Shown one piece after another: positions 1 to 5,656 of a stretch of 5,754 nt of DNA. The notes under the pieces were generated by a model. That model saw only the letters and a list, made by a program, of their open reading frames with translations. It ran no database searches and was not told the DNA's origin. The stretch spans positions 1 through 5,754 of the forward strand of contig SXSP01000259.1 in NCBI GenBank assembly GCA_005792225.1. Reading direction: 5' to 3'. Position numbers and translations under genes: made by a program. The stretch's first letter is position 1, and every line of letters starts with the position of its first letter. This DNA is from Bdellovibrionales bacterium. GTDB lineage: Bacteria; Bdellovibrionota; Bdellovibrionia; Bdellovibrionales; JAMPXM01.

Positions 1-164
1 AACCGTTGTCCGTTATTACAGTTGTAGATCTCAACGCGTTCGAATTCGCGCAGTCCCGCGGCTTCGATCAACTCGGGATCAATGGAAATAGATCCTTCGT
101 AGTTGAGGTCGGCATCAGTAACGGTTGCTCTATGAATTTTTGCTTTCAGCATTGTGATTTGCAT
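1..164 (-). CDS. panD: Aspartate 1-decarboxylase precursor, N-terminal part (3' end outside window)
   Basis: PanD makes beta-alanine by decarboxylating L-aspartate, supplying one half of pantothenate in the cytoplasm. The first 54 codons are present; the C-terminus lies beyond base 1. The protein opens [20 protein letters not shown], and residues 22-28 read YEGSISI. That is the self-processing site of the family: the pro-enzyme cleaves between Gly24 and Ser25, and Ser25 becomes the catalytic pyruvoyl group. The numbering matches the E. coli enzyme exactly, which supports the ATG at 162-164 over the internal Met5. An AAAGGA Shine-Dalgarno stretch lies about 6 bases upstream. The gene is last in the visible operon, 24 bp after coaX. 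The identity is clear from sequence; whether the enzyme is intact cannot be judged here. Confidence 0.95.
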   Translation of the reverse strand, partial: MQITMLKAKIHRATVTDADLNYEGSISIDPELIEAAGLREFERVEIYNCNNGQR

Positions 165-188
165 ATGGTTTCCTTTCAAAAACTCGTC

Positions 189-965
189 TCAAGAATTCAG
201 TTTCAAAGCGATGTTTAAACCTTTTAGGACGAGATCGGGCACGATGGCATCGAAGAGCCCGGCCTTATCAAACAGGCCCGAGAAACCTCCGGTCGCGACG
301 ACAAAAGGTTTTTCGTCGCCGTTGTCGAAAGCTTCTTTCGCGAGCCGTTCCTTCATTTCCTTGATCGATCCGATGGTCCCGAAGTAGAGCCCCGCCTGAA
401 TGCTCTCGATCGTTGATCGGCCCAAGATGGTTGGTGTTGGAACGATCTCGACCGGGGGAAGCTTCGCCGTTCGACTTTCGAGCGCCTCCATCGAAATGCG
501 GAGACCCGCCATGATGACGCCACCTAGATATTCGCGATCGCGGTTGACGGCTTCGAACGTGGTCGCCGTTCCGAAGTCGACGATAATCAAATTACGGTCG
601 GGAAAGAGGTGAGTCGCCGCGATCGCGTCGGCAATACGGTCGGCTCCGACTTCAAGTGGGTTGCGGTACTTAATCTTTAAGCCCGTTTTCACTCCGGCTT
701 GGAGAAGAAACGGATTGATCCCAAAATATTTTTGGCACGCTCCACGAAGAGAATAAATCGCATCGGGAACGACACAGCAGATGGCGATCTGTTTCACCGC
801 CGAAGGATCAGCGCCATTCTCACGCAAAACTGAACGCAAGAAAACACCGAGCTCGTCGCTTGAAGCATGCGAGTTGGACGTGCGCCGAAATTGGAATTTG
901 AGCGTCTCGCCCTCAAAGAGGCCACCGTGAACGGTCGTGTTGCCGACATCCAAGCTCAGAATCAT
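189..965 (-). CDS. coaX: Type III pantothenate kinase
   Basis: CoaX phosphorylates pantothenate with ATP to 4'-phosphopantothenate, the first step from vitamin B5 to coenzyme A. The 258-residue protein has the usual family length and the ASKHA-fold signatures. DVGNT at residues 6-10 is the phosphate-binding loop. GADRIADA starts at 107, with Asp109 the expected catalytic aspartate. DFGTATTF lies at 130-137, GGVIMAGL at 148-155 and ATGGFSGLF at 224-232. Type III kinases are known to resist feedback by CoA and generally need a monovalent cation. The start is the ATG at 963-965, seven bases after a GGAGG site at 973-977, and it shares an ATGA with the stop of coaBC, so translation is probably coupled. 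Nothing suggests damage. Confidence 0.96.
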   Translation of the reverse strand: MILSLDVGNTTVHGGLFEGETLKFQFRRTSNSHASSDELGVFLRSVLRENGADPSAVKQIAICCVVPDAIYSLRGACQKYFGINPFLLQAGVKTGLKIKYRNPLEVGADRIADAIAATHLFPDRNLIIVDFGTATTFEAVNRDREYLGGVIMAGLRISMEALESRTAKLPPVEIVPTPTILGRSTIESIQAGLYFGTIGSIKEMKERLAKEAFDNGDEKPFVVATGGFSGLFDKAGLFDAIVPDLVLKGLNIALKLNS

Positions 966-2191
966 CTTTGAGCCTCCGTTTCGAGTAAGTAGTTTTCAAG
1001 CCTGCGCGCGAGTTCCGCCTTCGACCCGGTGGTGGCGATCTTCTTGTTGCCTGAGTAGATCGTCGCGCCGTGGGCATCGCTCGTGATCTCGCTTAAGTCG
1101 TTGTGAACGATGAAGTCGGGACGCGCTCGTTCGGCCAACGTCTCGACGGCCCGCTCTCGAGAAGCCGAGTCCGCTCCCATCGTTAGTTTGAATGCGACAA
1201 CTCGCAACTTCGGATTCAGAGATTGATCGCGGAGGTGGTCCACCAGTTTCGGCGTGCGTTTGAGCTTGATCGAAATCTCGCCCTGCGAATCAATTTTTCC
1301 GTCAGCCTCCGGCTTCACGGCGCGACCGTCGGTATTCACGGAATCAACCGTGAAGTCAGCAACCGCAGCCGCATGAATGACGGCATCGTAGCGATTTTGT
1401 CCCAGTTCTTTCTTCAGAGCCTTTTCAAGATCCGCGAAGGAGGAAAAGGGAATATCTCGCGAGGGAACGACATTCGGAGGAGATGAGTCTCGCGCGTGAA
1501 GAAACGTAACCCGGTGACCTTGGGAGGAAAAGTAATCGGCAAGTGCAGCACCCGTGCGACCCGTGCTCGAATTCGCAATCGAGCGAACTCCATCGATCGG
1601 TTCGCGCGTTCCGCCCGCCGTGATCAAGAGTTCCAGTTTTTTGCCCGGAACTGGCGCGAACCTTTTTTCGACGAGCGAATAGAGAACATCTGGTTCTAGG
1701 AGGCGACCTTCGCCAACCTCTCCGCAAGCCAGGGCCCCCGAACCCGTTCCCAAGAATTCGATGCCCCACTCCGTGAGTTTTTCGATCGAGGCTTGCGTTG
1801 CGGGATGACGGAGCATTTGGGCATTCATCGCGGGTGCCACGAGATAGGGTTTGCGAAAGTCATGCGCAAGAAAAAGTGTCGAGAGTAGATCGTCGGCGAC
1901 GCCTGAGGCGAACTTGTTGATCGTGTTCGCTGAAGCCGGGCAAAGAAGCACCAGATCCGCCCAGCGAATGAGATGAATATGATTCATCGTTTGACCCCGA
2001 GCAAAGGTATCCGTGTGGACGGGTTTGCCGGTCAGGCCTTCAAGCGTCGCCTCGCCCACGAAGGCGAGAGCTGATTTGGAGGCGACGACCTCGACTTCGA
2101 ATCCCGATTGAACGAGACGCGAAAGGAGCTGACAAGCTTTGTAGCAAGCGATCGATCCAGAAATCTGAAAGAGAATTTTACCGCGCGACAT
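962..2191 (-). CDS. coaBC: Bifunctional phosphopantothenoylcysteine decarboxylase / phosphopantothenate-cysteine ligase
   Basis: This fused enzyme ligates cysteine to 4'-phosphopantothenate (CoaB half) and decarboxylates the product to 4'-phosphopantetheine (FMN-dependent CoaC half). Numbered from a possible upstream TTG (411 residues), the CoaC domain covers about 5-180. It shows GSIACYK at 14-20, catalytic His73 in [10 protein letters not shown], the PAMN loop at 122-125 and the flap cysteine Cys158 in [10 protein letters not shown]. CoaB covers about 187-405, with [20 protein letters not shown] at 192-211 (Asn209 matching E. coli Asn210), AAAVADF at 276-282 and HNDLS at 365-369. Two CoaB motifs are unusual: KRTPKLV and VAFKLT. 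I chose the ATG at 2189-2191 (409 residues) because it aligns with family starts; a TTG at 2195-2197 is in frame and GGAGTGAGG could serve either. It overlaps panC by 14 bp and coaX by 4 bp. Confidence 0.95.
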   Translation of the reverse strand: MSRGKILFQISGSIACYKACQLLSRLVQSGFEVEVVASKSALAFVGEATLEGLTGKPVHTDTFARGQTMNHIHLIRWADLVLLCPASANTINKFASGVADDLLSTLFLAHDFRKPYLVAPAMNAQMLRHPATQASIEKLTEWGIEFLGTGSGALACGEVGEGRLLEPDVLYSLVEKRFAPVPGKKLELLITAGGTREPIDGVRSIANSSTGRTGAALADYFSSQGHRVTFLHARDSSPPNVVPSRDIPFSSFADLEKALKKELGQNRYDAVIHAAAVADFTVDSVNTDGRAVKPEADGKIDSQGEISIKLKRTPKLVDHLRDQSLNPKLRVVAFKLTMGADSASRERAVETLAERARPDFIVHNDLSEITSDAHGATIYSGNKKIATTGSKAELARRLENYLLETEAQR

Positions 2192-2939
2192 TGTCAATCA
2201 GCCTCACTCCGCCGAGGGTCGCGGCGGCGAAACGTCGTCCGTGGAGATCTTCTACGTAATCAACATCGAAGCCGAGTTGGGAAAGCTTCTCCCGGGCTTC
2301 AAGTGACGTCGGGGTATTTACGAGGACCTCCCGCAATTGGGGTGCCTGATCGCGCGCCCGAGGGTTGAGATTGAGGTTTCTCGAACTCATCGCCAAGCCG
2401 TCGGTCTCGCGAACCGTCGGACACGCGACGATCGCGGTAGTCATGAAAAATGCCTCGACCATTCCCTTGATCAATTGGAGTTGTTGAAAATCCTTCTCGC
2501 CAAAGTACGCGCGGTCGGCTTGCACGAGATTTAAGAGTTTCATCACGACGGTGAGAACTCCGTCAAAATGCCCCGGCCGGTGGGCGCCGCAGAGAAGTTT
2601 CGAGAATTCGTTTTCGCTGACTTTGTAACGGTAACCATCGGGATATATTTCATCGTACCGCGGGAGCAAAATTGCATCGACGCCCGCCTCCCGCGCCACC
2701 TCGCGGTCATTCTCGATCGTGATCGGATACTTTGCGAGATCATTCGGATTGTTGAACTGGGTCGGGTTAACGTAGATCGAGAGGACAACGAAATCGTTCT
2801 CCTCCCTCGCTCGTTTCAGCAACGAAGCGTGCCCGGCATGAAGCGCGCCCATCGTGGGAACAAAGCCGATCGTGCGGTGTGCACGCTTGAGATCACTTCG
2901 TTCGTGGATCCAATTTTGAAGCGAAATGAACTCTTTCAT
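2178..2939 (-). CDS. panC: Pantothenate synthetase (pantoate-beta-alanine ligase), short form
   Basis: PanC condenses pantoate with beta-alanine through a pantoyl-adenylate intermediate, using ATP. The N-terminal Rossmann half is canonical: PTMGALHAGH at 28-37 is the HIGH-type nucleotide motif (His34, His37), NPTQF at 58-62 and GHFDGV at 123-128 line the pantoate pocket, GEKDFQQ lies at 147-153, and the KMSKS-like AMSSRN lies at 183-188. The protein ends with VRLIDNVAR, the expected C-terminus. At 253 residues it is about 30 shorter than the usual 280 or so; all of the loss is after SSRN, in the lid and dimerisation domain, where only 65 residues remain. The start ATG at 2937-2939 follows the panB stop by a single base, with an AGGAGA site about 9 bases upstream. 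No frameshift is evident, so this looks like a compact functional version. Confidence 0.95.
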   Translation of the reverse strand: MKEFISLQNWIHERSDLKRAHRTIGFVPTMGALHAGHASLLKRAREENDFVVLSIYVNPTQFNNPNDLAKYPITIENDREVAREAGVDAILLPRYDEIYPDGYRYKVSENEFSKLLCGAHRPGHFDGVLTVVMKLLNLVQADRAYFGEKDFQQLQLIKGMVEAFFMTTAIVACPTVRETDGLAMSSRNLNLNPRARDQAPQLREVLVNTPTSLEAREKLSQLGFDVDYVEDLHGRRFAAATLGGVRLIDNVAR

Positions 2940-2940
2940 T

Positions 2941-3729
2941 TTAGTAGCTCTCCTTTTCGCTGGGGAACGCTCCTGATTTCACTTCCGAATCGAATTTGTC
3001 GAACGCCTCCTTAAAAGCCTGAAAGCCCTCGAGATACTTGCGTACGAATCGGGGTTGAAAATCTGTGTTGAGCCCGAGGAGATCCTGCATCACGAGAACC
3101 TGGCCCGAGCAACCCGCGCCCGCGCCGATACCGATTGTCGGGATCTTCAGGCTCTCCGTGACGTTTGCTGCGAGCGCCGCGGGAATCGCTTCGAGAACGA
3201 GCGCGAAAGCGCCGCAGTCTTGCAACTTCTTGGCCTGCGCGAGAAGAATTTCGCCCGCGTCCCGCGTGGTACCCTGAACCTTGAAACCGCCGAATTGATG
3301 AACCGACTGCGGAGTCAGACCGAGATGTCCCATAACGGGAACACCGGAATCCACGATGTGCTTGATGACATATTCCGAACCTTCGATGCCTTCGATCTTC
3401 ACGGCCTGCGCTCCGGCTTTCATGATCAAACGCACGGCCTCGAGCGTGCGATCAAGACTTCCGCGATGGGCGAGAAAGGGCATGTCGCCGACGATGAATT
3501 TAGACGGAGCGCCTCGCCGGACAGCCTCCACATGAAGGGCCATCAACTCAGGTGTCGCCGCGAGGGTTGAATTCTGCCCATGCATTGTCATGGTGAGACT
3601 ATCGCCAACAAGGAGACAATCGACATTCGAGGCGCTCAGGATTTTGGCGCTCGTCGAATCGTAGCAAGTCACCATCGAGATCCGCTGTCGTTCAAACTTC
3701 ATTTTCTGGAAGTCGAGTACCGATTTCAT
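2941..3729 (-). CDS. panB: 3-methyl-2-oxobutanoate hydroxymethyltransferase (ketopantoate hydroxymethyltransferase)
   Basis: PanB transfers a one-carbon unit from 5,10-methylene-tetrahydrofolate to 2-oxoisovalerate, giving ketopantoate, the committed step of the pathway. The 262-residue protein is full length (E. coli 264) and close to the family consensus throughout its TIM barrel. VGDSL at 41-45 and GDMPF at 81-85 provide the metal-binding Asp43 and Asp82. KIEG begins at 111 (Lys111, Glu113), GHLGLTPQSV is at 134-143, and VLEAIP holds the proposed catalytic base Glu180. GIGAG lies at 200-204, and the tail matches the usual GxFPxxxxSY ending. The frame is open 20 codons further upstream, but the ATG at 3727-3729 sits six bases from a perfect GAGGAGG and aligns with family N-termini. 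It overlaps the upstream reductase-like gene by 38 bp. Confidence 0.97.
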   Translation of the reverse strand: MKSVLDFQKMKFERQRISMVTCYDSTSAKILSASNVDCLLVGDSLTMTMHGQNSTLAATPELMALHVEAVRRGAPSKFIVGDMPFLAHRGSLDRTLEAVRLIMKAGAQAVKIEGIEGSEYVIKHIVDSGVPVMGHLGLTPQSVHQFGGFKVQGTTRDAGEILLAQAKKLQDCGAFALVLEAIPAALAANVTESLKIPTIGIGAGAGCSGQVLVMQDLLGLNTDFQPRFVRKYLEGFQAFKEAFDKFDSEVKSGAFPSEKESY

Positions 3730-4483
3730 GTCTTGCCTCCTCTTTGTGAGCCCGCGCGAACGCGAGATAAACCTGAGCAAACGGATCATCTTTGAGTTCG
3801 GCTAAATTCTTTTTGATTGTGGCCTCATCCCCACGGGCTAGGGGGCCGGTGAGAACGCTCGAGCCTGGCTTCGAGAGCGCCAGGTTCTCGGTCACCTGAA
3901 GTAAGTAAGGCAAAAGAATTTGGCGCGGAAGACCAAGAGTCTCCTCGAACTCACGGAAAGTTTTTTCCCAAAGCAGCGTCGTGAAGTTTCCGCTCATCAC
4001 ACAAAAAGCGTGATAACGACCTTTGAGATCGGGACGAATCGAAAGCGAAGGATTCGTGAGACCCGGGAGCAGCGTTGCCATGGATCCGCGACCTTCCTCG
4101 AGCACGAACGGAAGGCGCAAATAAGTTTCGCGGTCGTAGAGAGAGTGAGAAAACGTCATGAGCGGATGGGCGCTCGGAACGAGACTCGAGACCAGCGCAC
4201 CTGAAAAGTGAACACAAGTTTTCGGCGCGAGCAGCGTCTCATGCTCTCGGTAGAACGTGTCGATCGCGGAATCGCTGATCAATAAGAGGACGTGTGTTGC
4301 GGATTCAAGGAGCTCCTTTAAGCCGGTCAATCCGCTCGTATCGGATCGCGACCAACGCGAAAAGGGAATTGATTCGAAAGTAAAGTAGTTCTCAAAATGT
4401 CGGGCGACTCGGCCAGAGCCGATGATCAGATATTTGACGCGTGCGCTGAGCACGAACGTGGAGTTCTCAGGTACCTGTCCCAT
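3692..4483 (-). CDS. Rossmann-fold DUF2520-type oxidoreductase, putative PanG-like ketopantoate reductase
   Basis: This is the first gene of the operon. The 263-residue protein has an N-terminal Rossmann domain: VKYLIIGSGRVARHF at 16-30 carries the GxGxxA dinucleotide loop (G22, G24, A27). Arg43 and Arg46 in RWSRSD follow the second strand, where they could bind the NADPH 2'-phosphate. LLLISDSAI at 66-74, HFSGAL at 92-97, AHPLMTF at 105-111, CVMSGNF at 161-167 and LTGPLARGD at 211-219 match, from memory, the pattern of DUF2520 / F420-dependent-oxidoreductase-like proteins. No panE or ilvC is seen here. The family is often found beside panBC, and PanG of Francisella is a non-canonical ketopantoate reductase. 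Reduction of ketopantoate to pantoate is therefore the likely role, by inference. The ATG at 4481-4483 follows GAGGA by 8 bases; a GTG at codon 11 is a weaker alternative. Confidence 0.85.
   Translation of the reverse strand: MGQVPENSTFVLSARVKYLIIGSGRVARHFENYFTFESIPFSRWSRSDTSGLTGLKELLESATHVLLLISDSAIDTFYREHETLLAPKTCVHFSGALVSSLVPSAHPLMTFSHSLYDRETYLRLPFVLEEGRGSMATLLPGLTNPSLSIRPDLKGRYHAFCVMSGNFTTLLWEKTFREFEETLGLPRQILLPYLLQVTENLALSKPGSSVLTGPLARGDEATIKKNLAELKDDPFAQVYLAFARAHKEEARHEIGTRLPENEV
3736..3742 (-). promoter_or_regulatory. Strong Shine-Dalgarno site of panB
   Basis: The minus strand reads GAGGAGG, six bases before the panB ATG at 3727-3729. It lies inside the last codons of the DUF2520-type gene. 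It fixes the panB start against the longer open frame reaching back to 3789, and suggests that panB is initiated efficiently on its own as well as by coupling. Confidence 0.8.
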
Positions 4484-4607
4484 GGATCAAGTCCTCACAT
4501 CGATTGTCATCGCGCTCATCATTTCTGCTTCTCATTCGCGGTCGAGTGGCGGTGAGCGCCTTCTCGCCTGAAAAACATGAACTTCAAAGAGCGACTGATT
4601 TCGTCGC

Positions 4608-4636
4608 AACCTAACTTGGTTCCCGATTTACTTCAA
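4608..4636 (-). promoter_or_regulatory. Candidate sigma70-type promoter for the pan/coa operon
   Basis: On the minus strand TTGAAG (4631-4636) is followed after exactly 17 bases by TAGGTT (4608-4613). The -35 matches four of six consensus bases in the leading TTGA; the -10 keeps the three most conserved positions (TA---T). Transcription would begin near 4601, leaving a leader of about 120 bases before the first operon gene. It was judged by eye only, and the match is moderate. Confidence 0.35.
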
Positions 4637-4637
4637 T

Positions 4638-4654
4638 CTCATTCCCAGAATGAG
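4638..4654. promoter_or_regulatory. Perfect 7-bp inverted repeat, possible operator
   Basis: CTCATTC and its exact complement GAATGAG flank a three-base CCA spacer. The 17-bp palindrome lies one base upstream of the proposed -35 box of the pan/coa operon, centred about 45 bases before the expected start site. That suits a dimeric regulator. A third copy of the half-site, CTCATTC, lies at 4531-4537. No binding protein is identifiable from this sequence; the arm could also form a short hairpin in a plus-strand transcript. Confidence 0.4.
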
Positions 4655-4673
4655 GCCCCGTGCCTAGGCGTAC

Positions 4674-4702
4674 TTGACCCCCTGGTGGAGATTCGTTACC
4701 AC
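4674..4702 (+). promoter_or_regulatory. Candidate promoter of the plus-strand membrane-protein gene
   Basis: TTGACC (4674-4679, five of six consensus bases) and TACCAC (4697-4702, three of six) are separated by 17 bases. The expected start of transcription falls at about 4709-4710, on the ATG itself, which would give a leaderless message. GGTGG (4684-4688) and CCACC (4699-4703) form an inverted repeat across the spacer and -10 box. Confidence 0.3.
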
Positions 4703-4709
4703 CGAGCCC

Positions 4710-5504
4710 ATGAAACGCGTCGTCTATATCGGAATGCTTCTCGCGATCGTCACGGCTGGTATCTTCTTGATCTTCAAGCTCGGATACGAGCCGCAACCCG
4801 TGGGAATCATGAAGCCCTCGTATTTCGATAAGCCCGACCAAATCGGTGCCACTGTGTATCGACGCTTCTACGTTCCCATCGAACAAAAGAAGATCGTTCT
4901 CTTCGGAATTCCGCCGCAGCCGACTTGGCATCAGGAAATTTTAAAAGGGTTCATGGAGGCAGCGGCTGCAGAAAAACGTCCCTTCGAGATCATGATTGCG
5001 GAATCGCAAATGCCGCCCATTGACCTCACGAATCTTCCGCCCCTCGATGTGAGACTGATCGCCATCAACACCGAAACACAAGCAGAGTTCGCGGATCAGC
5101 TGCGGCTGGCACGTGAGTCGGGAAAACGCACACTCGTTTACATGCCGAGTGTCTTTAGCTCCCACCTTCTTCCTGGAAACGCGGTGAACCGTTACGAGGC
5201 GCAAACGGGAGAGAACCTTTTTGCGATCACCACGGGACCTCTCGCTCTCCGGCACGATCAAGAGTACGTCGTCGAGCCCGTTTGTATTGGCTCACAACTC
5301 GATGGTCGGGGACTTGCCCCCTTGGGTTGCGCGACGATGCTTTGGGGCCGAAAGTTTTATCGCAAGAAGCTCCCGCAAGATCGGTGGGTGGCCGCGATGA
5401 ACAGTCCGAAACCTGAGGACTACCTGCTCCTCGTGTCCTACCCCGGCCAAGACAAGGCGACACCGCCGGCGGCAACACCTCCGGCTAAGCCGCCTTCCTT
5501 ATAG
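4710..5504 (+). CDS. Uncharacterised single-pass membrane-anchored protein with large exported domain
   Basis: I do not recognise this 264-residue protein. It starts MKRVVYIGMLLAIVTAGIFL: a short basic N-terminus then a hydrophobic segment at about 4-22, with no obvious cleavage site or lipobox, so it is probably a signal anchor with the rest in the periplasm. Residues 60-150 alternate predicted strands and helices (KIVLFGIPPQPTWHQEILKG, then VRLIAINTETQ and RTLVYMPSVF). This loosely recalls the first lobe of type 1 periplasmic sugar-binding proteins, but that is inference. Two cysteines, 192 and 207, bracket a Gly-rich loop and could form a disulfide. The tail (251-263) is a proline/alanine/threonine-rich linker. 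The start chosen is the first ATG; an in-frame TTG at 4674 would spoil the charged N-terminus. No clear Shine-Dalgarno precedes it. It is divergent from the pan/coa operon, so a functional link is not implied. Confidence 0.75.
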   Translation: MKRVVYIGMLLAIVTAGIFLIFKLGYEPQPVGIMKPSYFDKPDQIGATVYRRFYVPIEQKKIVLFGIPPQPTWHQEILKGFMEAAAAEKRPFEIMIAESQMPPIDLTNLPPLDVRLIAINTETQAEFADQLRLARESGKRTLVYMPSVFSSHLLPGNAVNRYEAQTGENLFAITTGPLALRHDQEYVVEPVCIGSQLDGRGLAPLGCATMLWGRKFYRKKLPQDRWVAAMNSPKPEDYLLLVSYPGQDKATPPAATPPAKPPSL

Positions 5505-5656
5505 TAATCGGTACAAGAGTTCTGACAAATTTTCACCTATGCCGACGTTCTCGCGATTTTAACAGGATCTCGTGTGGTATTTGAGTTGCAGTGGTTAAAG
5601 GGGTGAAAGAGGTTTCAGAGGAAGAGGGCCTTACTCAAACCTTAGAAGGACTAAGC
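5505..5656 (+). other. Intergenic spacer before the partial exported-protein gene
   Basis: This 152-base spacer shows no terminator with a T-run after the preceding gene, and no convincing paired -35/-10 boxes. In-frame GTG codons at 5591 and 5605 could extend the next gene by 22 or 17 codons, but they would put charged residues ahead of its signal peptide. The imperfect pairing AGGTTT (5610-5615) with AAACCT (5637-5642) may fold the leader. Confidence 0.4.
5641..5655 (+). promoter_or_regulatory. Small hairpin presenting the Shine-Dalgarno site of the next gene
   Basis: CTTAG (5641-5645) and CTAAG (5651-5655) are perfect complements, and the loop between them is exactly AAGGA. The ATG follows one base after the stem, so the ribosome site is 6 bases from the start and sits in the loop. 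The arms also overlap AAACCT (5637-5642), which could pair instead with AGGTTT at 5610-5615. Confidence 0.35.

Larger units (their letters stand above)
4484..4709. other. Divergent intergenic region between the pan/coa operon and the membrane-protein gene
   Basis: These 226 bases separate two divergent genes and must hold both start signals. They contain a candidate minus-strand promoter (4608-4636), a perfect inverted repeat (4638-4654) and a candidate plus-strand promoter (4674-4702). The heptamer CTCATTC appears twice in direct orientation (4531-4537 and 4638-4644) and once inverted (4648-4654). A plus-strand reading frame crosses the region from 4577, but it resembles no protein and has no good start signal. 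I see no RNA gene here. The minus-strand leader would be about 120 bases long; I do not recognise a known riboswitch in it. Confidence 0.6.

Noticed and set aside
2568..3014. A 148-codon plus-strand open frame opposite panC and the panB end.
   Set aside because: It is antisense to conserved panC codons, and no protein-like pattern or start signal supports it.
3055..3570. A 171-codon plus-strand open frame opposite panB.
   Set aside because: It lies wholly antisense to a clear panB, its translation is rich in Arg/His/Glu with no recognisable motif, and it has no ribosome site. It is a shadow of the coding strand.
3730..3789. A 20-codon N-terminal extension of panB starting at 3789.
   Set aside because: The extension is Arg-rich and unlike PanB N-termini, while the inner ATG has a perfect GAGGAGG at six bases.
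4484..4601. A riboswitch or T-box in the roughly 120-base operon leader.
   Set aside because: I could not find a recognisable conserved core, a terminator/antiterminator pair or a covariation-like set of long stems by eye.
4577..4831. An 84-codon plus-strand open frame starting in the divergent intergenic region.
   Set aside because: It overlaps the membrane-protein gene in another frame, has an atypical composition, lacks a Shine-Dalgarno, and runs through the proposed promoter elements.
5468..5494. GGCGGC/GCCGCC stem near the end of the membrane-protein gene as a terminator.
   Set aside because: It lies within the coding sequence, has a 15-base loop and no following T-run; it reflects the Pro/Ala-rich codons.
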